Shown here piece by piece: positions 1-7,412 of a stretch of 64,000 bases of DNA. Both the position numbers and the translations under genes were made by a program. Numbering within the stretch: the first letter of the stretch is position 1; the number at the start of each line of letters is the position of its first letter. Below the pieces are notes generated by a model. It searched no databases, had not been told where the DNA came from, and saw only the letters and a program-made list of their open reading frames with translations. This DNA is from Nocardiopsis sp. NRRL B-16309 (GTDB lineage Bacteria > Actinomycetota > Actinomycetes > Streptosporangiales > Streptosporangiaceae): positions 171,063-235,062 of the forward strand of contig NZ_LGEC01000103.1 in the NCBI RefSeq assembly GCF_001279585.1, in the 5' to 3' direction.

Positions 1-452
1 CGCGGATCAACGGCATGCGCGGCAACATGGACGACCTGGTCGAGGAGACGCTGACCAAGGCCGCCCTGTGGGACGAGGTCAAGGACAAGCTGAAGGACAG
101 CGCGTTCGCCCTCTCCGGCGGCCAGCAGCAGCGCCTGTGCATCGCCCGCACCATCGCGGTCAACCCCGAGGTCATCCTGATGGACGAGCCCTGCTCGGCG
201 CTCGACCCCATCGCGACCCTCAAGATCGAAGACCTGATGTACGAGCTGGCCAGCGACTTCACCATCGTCATCGTCACCCACAACATGCAGCAGGCCGCGC
301 GCGTGTCCGACCGGACGGCGTTCTTCACCGCGGGTGTCGACGACTCCGGCGACCGCTACGGCAGCCTCGTGGAGTTCGACGAGACGGCGACGATCTTCAG
401 CAAGCCGGCCGACCAGCGCACGGAGGACTACATCTCGGGCCGCTTCGGCTGA
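1..452 (+). CDS. pstB: Phosphate ABC transporter ATP-binding protein PstB (3' part only)
   Basis: This is the C-terminal ~150 residues of the ATPase that powers high-affinity phosphate import through PstC/PstA; the reading frame is open from base 3 and runs off the left edge. The sequence shows the ABC signature LSGGQQQR, a Walker B stretch ILMDEPCSALDP and the switch histidine in THNMQQAARVSD. The end YISGRFG is typical of PstB. The Walker A part lies outside the window. pstB usually follows pstA; here it sits upstream of a regulator and pstSCA, so either the operon order is rearranged or this belongs to a second pst cluster to the left. Family assignment is secure. Confidence 0.95.
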   Translation, partial: RINGMRGNMDDLVEETLTKAALWDEVKDKLKDSAFALSGGQQQRLCIARTIAVNPEVILMDEPCSALDPIATLKIEDLMYELASDFTIVIVTHNMQQAARVSDRTAFFTAGVDDSGDRYGSLVEFDETATIFSKPADQRTEDYISGRFG

Positions 453-500
453 TCCGTTCGTCGGACTCCTCCTCCCGCCCTCTCGACGAAGTGGACCGCC

Positions 501-1307
501 ATGCCAGCGCTCACCTCCTCCACCGCCGTCCCGCAGCCCGCGGGCTCACCGGACGGCGAGGAGCGGATGGAGCGCGCGCCGCGTGTGGAGCGCGCCGACG
601 GTCCGCTCCGGGTCCTGCTGGTGGAGCCCGAATCGGAGCAGTCCCACCAGCTGGTGCTGTCGCTGAGCGGCCACGACGTGGACATCACCGTGTGCGTCGA
701 CGGCGCGGAGGCGCTGCTGCGCGTGGGCCAGCTCAGACCGGACACGCTGGTCACCAGCGCGACGCCGCCCGAGGTGGACCTGGAGACGCTGGTGCGGGTG
801 ACACGGCGGGCCACGGACATCCCGATCCTCATCGGAGTGGGCCCCGGCGACTCCCAGCGCGCGGTCCGCGCGCTGGCCGTCGGCGCCACGGCGTGTGTGA
901 GCCGCCCGTACCGGATCCCCGAACTCGCGGCGCTGCTGCGCGGTTCGCTGCCCGGCGGCGACGGACACCACGCGGAGGCCGGCGGCGGGACGCCGCTCGC
1001 GCTGCGCTCGGGGGCGCTGGAACTCGACGCGCTGGGGCACCGGCTGTTCGTGGACGGGTCACCGGTCAACCTCGCCCTGCGGGAGTTCGGGATCATGGAC
1101 TTCCTGCTCCGCAACAACGGGCGGGTGGTGAGCCGGGAGGAGTTGTGGACCGAGGTCTGGCACAAGCCGCTGCCTCCGGTGAACAACACGATCGCGGTGC
1201 ACATCCGGCGCCTGCGGCACAAGCTCGGCGATTCCGAGGCGCAGCCCCGGTTCATCCACACGGTGCGCGGAATCGGTTACCGGTTGGACACCGGAAACGG
1301 AGGCTGA
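501..1307 (+). CDS. OmpR/PhoB-family winged-helix regulator with a degenerate receiver domain
   Basis: A 268-aa two-domain protein. Residues ~35-150 look like a response-regulator receiver and ~170-265 form a clear OmpR-type winged helix (LALREFGIMDFLLRNNGRVVSREELW, then HIRRLRHKLG and HTVRGIGYRL). The receiver lacks the expected chemistry: the acidic pair is replaced in LLVEPESE, the phospho-acceptor Asp position reads PDTLVTSATPPE with no Asp, and the conserved Lys is replaced in VSRPYRIPEL. It is therefore probably phosphorylation-independent. It lies 48 bp after pstB and upstream of pstS, suggesting a role in phosphate control (inference). An internal ATG at 567, preceded by GAGGAG, is an alternative start. 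Confidence 0.85.
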   Translation: MPALTSSTAVPQPAGSPDGEERMERAPRVERADGPLRVLLVEPESEQSHQLVLSLSGHDVDITVCVDGAEALLRVGQLRPDTLVTSATPPEVDLETLVRVTRRATDIPILIGVGPGDSQRAVRALAVGATACVSRPYRIPELAALLRGSLPGGDGHHAEAGGGTPLALRSGALELDALGHRLFVDGSPVNLALREFGIMDFLLRNNGRVVSREELWTEVWHKPLPPVNNTIAVHIRRLRHKLGDSEAQPRFIHTVRGIGYRLDTGNGG

Positions 1308-1344
1308 CCGCGTGCGGGGGTCCATACATTGACGTCCAGGGTCG

Positions 1345-1360
1345 CACGGCGGACGCCGTG
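1345..1360. terminator. Short inverted repeat after the regulator gene
   Basis: CACGGCG-GA-CGCCGTG is a perfect 7-bp inverted repeat 38 bp after the regulator stop. It could be a weak terminator or a protein-binding site. No T-run follows. The rest of 1308-1685 holds the pstS promoter region. Confidence 0.3.
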
Positions 1361-1559
1361 TGGCCCATTGTTCATGTTGGCGTCATTGTCGCCGGAATAC
1401 CCACGGTCCGATGAACCGACCGGGAATCCGGAATGTCATCCGGGTCGCGCGCACGCGACCCACAACAGACTTACCCAGCGTCACCACCACATGTCATCAC
1501 CTGGAGTTACGTCCGATAACTCCATCGACACACGCGTACGTTATCAAACGGTTACCGCG

Positions 1560-1603
1560 ATTCACCTTCCATTCACCCTGCTTCCACTGATTCGCCTTCA
1601 TTT
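1560..1603 (+). promoter_or_regulatory. PHO-box-like tandem 11-bp repeats upstream of pstS
   Basis: Two adjacent 11-bp direct repeats, ATTCACCTTCC (1560-1570) and ATTCACCCTGC (1571-1581), are followed by two weaker units (1582-1592 and 1593-1603). Streptomyces PhoP binds 11-bp direct repeats resembling GTTCACCCNNC, and these units fit both length and core. A -10-like TACCGT lies at 1631-1636, which places the repeats at or just upstream of the -35 position, as expected for PhoP-activated pst promoters. The pstS start follows at 1686. Confidence 0.75.
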
Positions 1604-1685
1604 CGATGACACCACGACTTTCGGCACACATACCGTCGTTTTACGTCAGCCCCGACAGTGGTGATTCAACGAGGAGAACTTCGAC

Positions 1686-2888
1686 ATGCGCAACGGGCGT
1701 TCCAAGCTCGCCGTTCTGGCGGCCATCCCCCTGCTCGCGGCGGCGTGCAGCAGTGGCGGCGGCAGTGACACCGGCACCGACAGCGAGGGCGGCGAGCTCA
1801 GCGGCACCCTGACCGGTGCCGGAGCCAGCTTCCCCGATCCCCTCTTCCAGGACTGGATCTACACCTACAACGACGTGCAGCCCGGCGTCGAGGTCAACTA
1901 CCAGAGCGTCGGCTCCGGCGCCGGCGTCGAGCAGTTCCTGGAGGAGACGGTCGACTTCGGCTCCTCCGAGGAGCCCCTGAGCGAGGAGGAGCTGCAGGCC
2001 GCGCTCGACACCCGTGGCTGCGAGGCCGTGCAGTTCCCGGTCGTGTTCGGCTCCGTGGTCGTCGCCTTCGACAACCCCGACCTCGACGGCCTGGTCCTGG
2101 ACGCGGAGGCCGTGGCCGGCATCTTCGCCGGTCGGATCACCTCCTTCGACGACCCGGCGATCGCCGACCTCAACCCCGACATGGACCTTCCGGACGACGA
2201 GATCGTCCCGGTCCACCGCTCGGACGGCTCGGGCACCACCAAGGTCTTCACGCACTACCTGTCCACCGAGGTCGACTGGTGGGCCGAGGAGTTCGGCGCG
2301 GACAAGGAGATCCAGTGGGCTGACGGCCTGGTCGGCGGTCAGCAGAACGACGGCGTGGCCCAGGGCATCACCCAGAACCCGGGCGGCGTGGGCTACGTCA
2401 ACCAGTCCTTCGCGATGGAGGCCGGCCTGTCCACCGCCTCGATCGTCAACGAGGACGGCAACCCGATCGAGCCGACCCTGGAGGCCACCACCATCGCCTC
2501 CGAGGAGGCCGAGATCCCGGACAACTTCCAGTTCACGATCGACAACATCGGTGGTGAGGGCTACCCGATCGCGGGCAGCAACTTCATCTTCACCTACACC
2601 TGTGGCTACGAGGCCGCCACGGCCGACATGATCACCGACTTCTGGACCTGGGCGATGACCGACGAGGCCGCCGACGAGCTGGCCCTGGAGCTCGGCTACG
2701 CCCCGCTGGGCGACAGCCTCAAGGAGCGCGTGCTCGAGACCATCGAGCTGACCAACGCCGAGAGCGGCGGTCTGCCGGGCGACCCCGGCGCCGCGGCCGA
2801 GGGTGACGCCGGTGCCGAGGACGAGGCGGCCGAGGGCGACGCCGCAGACGACGCCGAGGCCACCGACGCCGAGGCCGACGAGGAGTAA
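1686..2888 (+). CDS. pstS: Phosphate-binding lipoprotein PstS
   Basis: A 400-aa extracytoplasmic phosphate-binding component of the Pst transporter. The N-terminus is a lipoprotein signal (MRNGRSKLAVLAAIPLLAAAC, lipidated Cys in LAAAC), followed by a Ser/Gly linker. GAGASFPDPLFQDW near residue 40 and HRSDGSGTTKVFTHYL near 180 are the phosphate-site motifs of PstS. The start is supported by an upstream GAGGAG. After the family core ends around residue 365, a tail of ~35 residues made almost only of Ala, Asp and Glu is appended, which is unusual. First gene of pstS-pstC-pstA behind the PHO-box-like promoter. Confidence 0.96.
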   Translation: MRNGRSKLAVLAAIPLLAAACSSGGGSDTGTDSEGGELSGTLTGAGASFPDPLFQDWIYTYNDVQPGVEVNYQSVGSGAGVEQFLEETVDFGSSEEPLSEEELQAALDTRGCEAVQFPVVFGSVVVAFDNPDLDGLVLDAEAVAGIFAGRITSFDDPAIADLNPDMDLPDDEIVPVHRSDGSGTTKVFTHYLSTEVDWWAEEFGADKEIQWADGLVGGQQNDGVAQGITQNPGGVGYVNQSFAMEAGLSTASIVNEDGNPIEPTLEATTIASEEAEIPDNFQFTIDNIGGEGYPIAGSNFIFTYTCGYEAATADMITDFWTWAMTDEAADELALELGYAPLGDSLKERVLETIELTNAESGGLPGDPGAAAEGDAGAEDEAAEGDAADDAEATDAEADEE

Positions 2889-2895
2889 CCCCTCC

Positions 2896-2928
2896 GGGCG
2901 GTCGGGTCGGCACCCGGCCCGACCGCCC
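2896..2928 (+). terminator. Strong hairpin between pstS and pstC
   Basis: GGGCGGTCGGG (2896-2906) pairs perfectly with CCCGACCGCCC (2918-2928), and the loop can pair further. It starts 7 bp after the pstS stop with no T-run. Such hairpins after a binding-protein gene commonly attenuate readthrough or protect the upstream mRNA, giving more PstS than permease; that role is inferred here. Confidence 0.6.
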
Positions 2929-3000
2929 TCCACCCGCCGCCCCGGAGTGACGGGGCGGCACTGGTCTGCACTCCCACCGAAAGCCACAGAGGAGAAGCCC

Positions 3001-4008
3001 ATGTCCACCGAGGCCCCCGAGACGCCTCCAGCCCGTGAGGACGCACGGCGGGGGACACTGACGTCCAGCAGAGGACGTCTGGCCGATCCGATCTTCAAGT
3101 GGGTCGTCACCGCCTGCGGCGCCCTCGTGCTGGTCATCCTGGCCCTGATGGTCCTGCGGACCGTGTCCGAGGCCTGGCCGGTCTTCGTCAAGGAGGGCTT
3201 CTTCGGCTTCCTGGTCGGTGACACGTGGGACGCGGGAGGCTCGCGCGACGAGATCACCGGCACCTACGGTGCCTGGCCGTTCATCTACGGCACGCTGGTC
3301 ACGGCCGTCATCGCCCTCGCCATCGCGCTGCCGCTGGCGATCATGGTCGCCGTGTACCTCACCCACATGGCGCCGCGCCGCCTGGCCAAGCCGCTCTCCT
3401 ACACGGTGGAGCTGCTGGCCGCGGTGCCGAGCGTCATCTTCGGCCTCTGGGGCCTGCACTGGTTCCTGCCGAACGTGCTCCGCCCCTTCTTCGAGTTCCT
3501 CGAAGCCACGCTGGGGTGGTTCTTCCTGTTCGAAGGGCCGGTCCGCGGCGTCGGCTACCTGCCCGCCGGGATCGTCCTGGCCATCATGATCCTGCCGATC
3601 ATGACCGCGATCATCCGCGAGGTGGTCGCCGTCCAGCCCCTCGAACAGCAGATGGCCGCCTACGCCCTGGGCTCCACCCGGTGGGAGGTCGTCTCGAAGG
3701 TGGTCCTGCCCTCCAGCTTCTCCGGGATCGTGGCCGCCACCATGCTGGGGCTCGGCCGCGCGCTGGGCGAGACCATCGCCGTGCTGATGCTGATCGGCGG
3801 CTCCCAGTCCTGGGGCGCCAGCCTCTTCGGCACGGGCAGCAGCATGGCCTCGCACATCGCCGCGACCTTCGGCGAGGCCTCCCCGGAGGGCCGGACCGGG
3901 CTGATGGCGATCGGTGTCGCCCTGTTCCTGGTCACGATGATCGTCAACATCCTCGCCCGCGTGATCGTGTGGCGCCTGGGACAGCACACGGGAGACGCCG
4001 CCGTATGA
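3001..4008 (+). CDS. pstC: Phosphate ABC transporter permease PstC
   Basis: A 335-aa inner-membrane permease subunit that forms the phosphate channel with PstA. It has about six hydrophobic segments and the coupling-loop region ALGSTRWEVVSKVVLPSS followed by LGRALGETIAVLM, characteristic of PstC/PstA. The ATG at 3001 is preceded by GAGGAG. The stop overlaps the pstA start by 4 bp (ATGA), showing translational coupling. Residues 1-28 are a cytoplasmic Pro/Arg-rich extension. Confidence 0.96.
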   Translation: MSTEAPETPPAREDARRGTLTSSRGRLADPIFKWVVTACGALVLVILALMVLRTVSEAWPVFVKEGFFGFLVGDTWDAGGSRDEITGTYGAWPFIYGTLVTAVIALAIALPLAIMVAVYLTHMAPRRLAKPLSYTVELLAAVPSVIFGLWGLHWFLPNVLRPFFEFLEATLGWFFLFEGPVRGVGYLPAGIVLAIMILPIMTAIIREVVAVQPLEQQMAAYALGSTRWEVVSKVVLPSSFSGIVAATMLGLGRALGETIAVLMLIGGSQSWGASLFGTGSSMASHIAATFGEASPEGRTGLMAIGVALFLVTMIVNILARVIVWRLGQHTGDAAV

Positions 4009-4928
4009 GCACCACGACCACCACGCCTCCGACGCCGTCCGCGCCCTCCGGGCACACGCCGCTGAGCGTGCGCAGCCGGGGCGCCGGCACGCGACGGATC
4101 AAGGACCGCGTGTCGACCGTCGTCCTGACGGCCGCGATGGTCATCGCGATGATCCCGCTGGTCCTCATCATCTTCGAGGTGACCCGGCGCGGCATCGGGG
4201 TCGTCGACCTGGACTTCATCACCCAGAGGGAGCCCCCGCCCCGCCGCGAGGGCGGCGGCTACGTGGCCGGTTTCGTCGGCACGCTCTACATCATGGCGCT
4301 GGCCGTCCTGATGTCGATCCCGTTCGGCATCGCCACGGCCGTCTACATCGTGGAGTACGGGCCGAACCGGCTGACCGCGGTGATCCGCTTCTTCACGGAC
4401 GTCATGACGGGTATCCCGTCGATCTTCGTCGGCCTGTTCGTCTACGGCCTGCTCGTGGTCGGCTGGGGCGGTCTGGGCTTCGGTACCTTCGTGGGCGCCG
4501 TGGCGATCGCCGTGATGATGCTGCCGATCGTGACACGATCAGCGGAGGAGATGCTCCGCCTCGTCCCGCAGGAGATCCGCAACGCCAGCTACGGCCTGGG
4601 CGCCCGCAAGTGGCAGACCATCGTGCACACGGTCCTGCCCGCCGCCGGACCCGGCCTGGCCACCGGTTCGATGCTCGCGGTGGCGCGCGGGATCGGTGAG
4701 ACGGCGCCGCTGATGCTCACCGCGTTCGGGTCGGGCCTGATCGTGACCGCGTTCCAGGGCAGTGCCCAGGGCGCCGTGCCCCTGCAGCTGTACCGGGGCG
4801 CGTCCCAGCCGTTCGAGGCCGGGATCGACCGCGCCTGGGGCGCGGCGCTGTGCCTGTTCGCCCTGGTGCTGCTGTTCACAGTGGTCGCCCGCTGGATCGG
4901 TTCCCGGGGCGCCTCGCGCACCAGCTGA
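4005..4928 (+). CDS. pstA: Phosphate ABC transporter permease PstA
   Basis: A 307-aa membrane permease, partner of PstC. The N-terminal ~35 residues are Thr/Pro-rich and cytoplasmic, followed by six predicted membrane segments. YGLGARKWQTIVHTVLPAAGPGLATG and VARGIGETAPLMLTAFG form the ATPase-coupling loop and family signature. The start overlaps the pstC stop. No pstB follows: a strong hairpin and an unrelated EF-hand gene come next, so the ATPase must be supplied by the pstB upstream or by another locus. Confidence 0.96.
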   Translation: MSTTTTTPPTPSAPSGHTPLSVRSRGAGTRRIKDRVSTVVLTAAMVIAMIPLVLIIFEVTRRGIGVVDLDFITQREPPPRREGGGYVAGFVGTLYIMALAVLMSIPFGIATAVYIVEYGPNRLTAVIRFFTDVMTGIPSIFVGLFVYGLLVVGWGGLGFGTFVGAVAIAVMMLPIVTRSAEEMLRLVPQEIRNASYGLGARKWQTIVHTVLPAAGPGLATGSMLAVARGIGETAPLMLTAFGSGLIVTAFQGSAQGAVPLQLYRGASQPFEAGIDRAWGAALCLFALVLLFTVVARWIGSRGASRTS

Positions 4929-4947
4929 CCGACCGCTCCGACCGTAC

Positions 4948-4983
4948 GGGGCCGTGGGCCGGGACCTCCCGGCACGCGGCCCC
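4948..4983 (+). terminator. Hairpin terminator after pstA
   Basis: A nested inverted repeat. The outer arms are GGGGCC (4948-4953) and GGCCCC (4978-4983), and the inner arms GCCGGGA (4958-4964) and TCCCGGC (4967-4973) are perfect. It lies 20 bp after the pstA stop and closes the pst operon. Confidence 0.65.
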
Positions 4984-5075
4984 GCCGCCGTCCCCGGTCC
5001 GCCTTCCGCGCCCGCTGTGTTCGCCGATAGCCTGGCGCGATCCGAGCCCTCGAATCCCCTGAGAGTGTGACCCCC

Positions 5076-5294
5076 ATGACCGAGACCTCCCAGTACGCCG
5101 CCACGTTCTCCCTCGTCGACACCGACGGCGACGGCCGCATCTCGGCCGGTGAGCTGGCCGATCTCATCCGCCGGCTCGGCGACGAGTGCACCGAGGAGCG
5201 GGCCGCGGAGGCCGTGGCCGCGATGGACGCCGACCACGACGACCTCATCTCCCTGGCGGAGTTCGCCGCCTACATGTCGCGGAACCAGGGCTGA
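5076..5294 (+). CDS. Small two-EF-hand calcium-binding protein (copy 1)
   Basis: A 72-aa soluble protein made of two EF-hands. Loop 1 is DTDGDGRISAGE, canonical at positions 1, 3, 5 and 12. Loop 2 is DADHDDLISLAE, with Asp in place of the usual Gly at position 6. It resembles the small calmodulin-like proteins of streptomycetes; the role is presumably Ca2+ sensing or buffering. A GTG at 5067 is also in frame, but ATG 5076 matches the start of the paralogue at 7413 and has GAGAG at a suitable distance. No partner is evident from the context. Confidence 0.9.
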   Translation: MTETSQYAATFSLVDTDGDGRISAGELADLIRRLGDECTEERAAEAVAAMDADHDDLISLAEFAAYMSRNQG

Positions 5295-5301
5295 CCCTCC
5301 C

Positions 5302-6039
5302 TCACGTACGCCAGCGCCAGCCCAGCTCCTCACCGGTCGGCGGCGGCCCGGGGAGGACGTCCGGGCCGCCGCCGTCGCTTCCCCCTCCCGTGTCCGCGCC
5401 GCCGCGGTCTCCCGCGCCGCTCGGACCGCGGCCTCCGCCACCGTCGCCGCCGCGTGCGGCCGCGGCGTCCATCCCCCGTACGAGCAGCGCCAGATGGCGC
5501 CTGCGCAGCTGCCGCGTGCGCTCGGCGTCGGGCAGCCGGATGGCGGCGCACCCCTCCAGGACGAGCGTGACGTCGTCGGGGACGATGTCGGCGCGCAGCC
5601 GCCCGCACCCACGCGCCCGCTCGACCAGCCGCGTGCCCAGCTCCGCCGCCCGGAGCGAGTCCGCGTACATCTGCTCGGTCGGCGTGAACGATCCGGCGAG
5701 GTGGACGGTGAGCGAGTGCACGTCGGCGTCCACCACGCGGCCCAGGAACGCGGTGAGGGCCCGCCAGGGGTCGGGGTCGGCCAGGGCCGCCTCGGCCTCG
5801 CACACGAAGCGCAGGAGCCCGTCGTGGCAGAGCCTGCGCAGGAGTTCCTCCTTTCCCGCGTAGCGCCGGTAGAGGGCGCTCATGCCCACGCCCGCGCGGG
5901 CGGCCACGGCCGAGACCGGCGCCCTGGGGTCCTCGATGAAGACCGCGCGGGCGGCCTCCAGGATCGTCTCGTCGTTGCGTGCCGCCTGGCTCCGGCGCCC
6001 GGGGAGGCCGGCGGCGGAAGCCTCGTTCTTCTTGGCCAT
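5302..6039 (-). CDS. TetR-family transcriptional regulator
   Basis: A 245-aa regulator. The N-terminal helix-turn-helix is at residues ~20-70 (ETILEAARAVF, then VSAVAARAGVGMSALYRRYAGKEELL), followed by a ligand-binding helical domain. The last ~45 residues are a Gly/Arg/Pro-rich low-complexity tail. It is transcribed divergently from an epoxide hydrolase, and the shared intergenic space carries two matching palindromes. It therefore most likely represses both itself and the hydrolase until an aromatic or epoxide-like ligand binds; the ligand is not deducible. Confidence 0.9.
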   Translation of the reverse strand: MAKKNEASAAGLPGRRSQAARNDETILEAARAVFIEDPRAPVSAVAARAGVGMSALYRRYAGKEELLRRLCHDGLLRFVCEAEAALADPDPWRALTAFLGRVVDADVHSLTVHLAGSFTPTEQMYADSLRAAELGTRLVERARGCGRLRADIVPDDVTLVLEGCAAIRLPDAERTRQLRRRHLALLVRGMDAAAARGGDGGGGRGPSGAGDRGGADTGGGSDGGGPDVLPGPPPTGEELGWRWRT

Positions 6040-6056
6040 GCCACGACCCTAGCACT

Positions 6057-6109
6057 GGAACGGATCGTTCCGTTCTGATACAGTCAAGGGGAACGAAGCA
6101 TTCCGTTCC
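6057..6109. promoter_or_regulatory. Double TetR operator between the regulator and the epoxide hydrolase
   Basis: Site 1 is GGAACG-GAT-CGTTCC (6057-6071), perfect. Site 2 is GGAACG-AAG-CATTCC (6090-6104), one mismatch, followed by an extra CGTTCC half-site (6104-6109). The two sites start 33 bp apart, about three helical turns, consistent with two dimers on the same DNA face covering both divergent promoters. Confidence 0.75.
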
Positions 6110-6125
6110 AAAAATGGGAGCAGCC

Positions 6126-7238
6126 ATGCGCACCGAGATCGTCCCCGCCCGCATCGACGTCCCGCAGGACCGGCTGGACGACCTCGCCGACCGCCTGCGC
6201 CGCACCCGCCGCCCCGACGCGCTGCCGGACGCCGGAGCCGACTACGGCGTGCCGGTGGACCGCGTCGAGCGCCTGCGCGCCCACTGGCTGGAGGCGTTCG
6301 ACTGGCGAGCCCTGGAGGACCGGCTGAACGCCTACCCGCAGTTCACGACGGAGATCGACGGCGCGAACATCCACTTCCTGCACGTGCGCTCCTCCCGTGA
6401 GGACGCCACTCCCCTGGTGATCACGCACGGCTGGCCCGGGTCCGTGCTGGAGTACCTGAACGCGATCGACGCCCTGACCGAGCCGGAGTCGCCCCAGGAC
6501 CCGGCCTTCCACGTGGTGCTGCCCTCCATGCCCGGGTTCGGCTTCTCCGGCCCGACCCGCGACCGGGGCTGGGACACCGCCCGCATCGCGCGCGCCTGGG
6601 TGGAGCTGATGGACCGCCTGGGCTACGAGTCCTACGGCGCGATGGGCAACGACGGCGGCTCGATGGTCTCGCCGGAGGTGGGCCGACTGGCGCCCGGGAA
6701 GGTGGTCGGGGTGCACGTCACCCAGCTGTTCTCCTTCCCCTCGGGTGACCCGGCCGAGTTCGCGGATCTGAGCGAGGAGGACCAGGCGGCGCTCGCGCAC
6801 CTGCAGTGGTTCTACGAGAACAAGTTCTCCTTCAACCAGGTGCACAGCCAGCAGCCGCTGACGCTGGCCTACGCGCTGGCGGACTCCCCGGCCGGACTGC
6901 TGGCATGGAACAGCCAGCTGATGGACGACGACCTGGACGACGAGTTCGTGGTCGCCAACGCGGCGGTGTACTGGCTGACCGGGACGGCGGCGTCGTCGAT
7001 CCGCTTCTACTACGAGAACGCCCGCGCCGGGGCGCCGGACGCCGGCCCGACGACCGTCCCGACCGCGCTGGCGATGTTCGAGGGCGACTTCCGGTCCATC
7101 CGCGCCTTCGCCGAGCGCGACCACCGCAACATCGTCCGCTGGAACTCCTACGGGAAGGGCGGCCACTACGCCGCCCACGCCGCCACCGACACCCTCGTGC
7201 GCGATGTGAGGAGGTTCTTCGCCGCAGGCGTCCGTTGA
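6126..7238 (+). CDS. Epoxide hydrolase family alpha/beta hydrolase
   Basis: A 370-aa enzyme of the microsomal-type epoxide hydrolase family that opens epoxides to diols. The N-terminal lid domain (PARIDVPQDRLDDLADRLRRT) is characteristic. HGWPGS near residue 102 supplies the oxyanion hole, the nucleophilic Asp is in GNDGGS near residue 176, and the catalytic His is in GGHYAAHAATD near residue 347. ATG 6126 has GGGAG six bases upstream; ATG 6114 is a less likely start. Its last codons lie in a 29-bp repeat that recurs 83 bp downstream. Controlled by the divergent TetR. Confidence 0.92.
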   Translation: MRTEIVPARIDVPQDRLDDLADRLRRTRRPDALPDAGADYGVPVDRVERLRAHWLEAFDWRALEDRLNAYPQFTTEIDGANIHFLHVRSSREDATPLVITHGWPGSVLEYLNAIDALTEPESPQDPAFHVVLPSMPGFGFSGPTRDRGWDTARIARAWVELMDRLGYESYGAMGNDGGSMVSPEVGRLAPGKVVGVHVTQLFSFPSGDPAEFADLSEEDQAALAHLQWFYENKFSFNQVHSQQPLTLAYALADSPAGLLAWNSQLMDDDLDDEFVVANAAVYWLTGTAASSIRFYYENARAGAPDAGPTTVPTALAMFEGDFRSIRAFAERDHRNIVRWNSYGKGGHYAAHAATDTLVRDVRRFFAAGVR

Positions 7239-7241
7239 GGG
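7213..7241 (+). repeat. 29-bp dispersed repeat, copy A (forms the end of the epoxide hydrolase gene)
   Basis: It starts GGTTCTTCGCCG and ends GTCCGTTGAGGG, and differs by one base from copy B at 7296-7324. It encodes the last residues FFAAGVR and the stop codon of the epoxide hydrolase. Confidence 0.75.
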
Positions 7242-7295
7242 TGGTAGGCCCGCCCCTCGCGGAGCGCCCGGGGCCGACAGCGGGCGGCGGGCGGG

Positions 7296-7324
7296 GGTTC
7301 TTCGCCGAAGGCGTCCGTTGAGGG
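7296..7324 (+). repeat. 29-bp dispersed repeat, copy B
   Basis: Matches copy A at 28 of 29 positions, 83 bp downstream, in non-coding DNA. It contains the perfect hairpin CTTCG-C-CGAAG. Read in the same frame as copy A it spells FFAEGVR and a stop, so it looks like a duplicated gene end or a small mobile repeat. Confidence 0.75.
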
Positions 7325-7335
7325 ACACGCGGAAC

Positions 7336-7366
7336 GGGGCCGTGGGGGCGGCGCCCGCACGGCCCC
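7336..7366 (+). terminator. Hairpin downstream of the epoxide hydrolase
   Basis: GGGGCCGTG (7336-7344) pairs with CACGGCCCC (7358-7366), with a further GGGC/GCCC stem inside. It ends 46 bp before the next gene and probably terminates the hydrolase transcript. Confidence 0.6.
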
Positions 7367-7412
7367 AGTAGCCTGGTCCCCGACCACGCCCGCACACCTG
7401 AGACGTAGGCAG

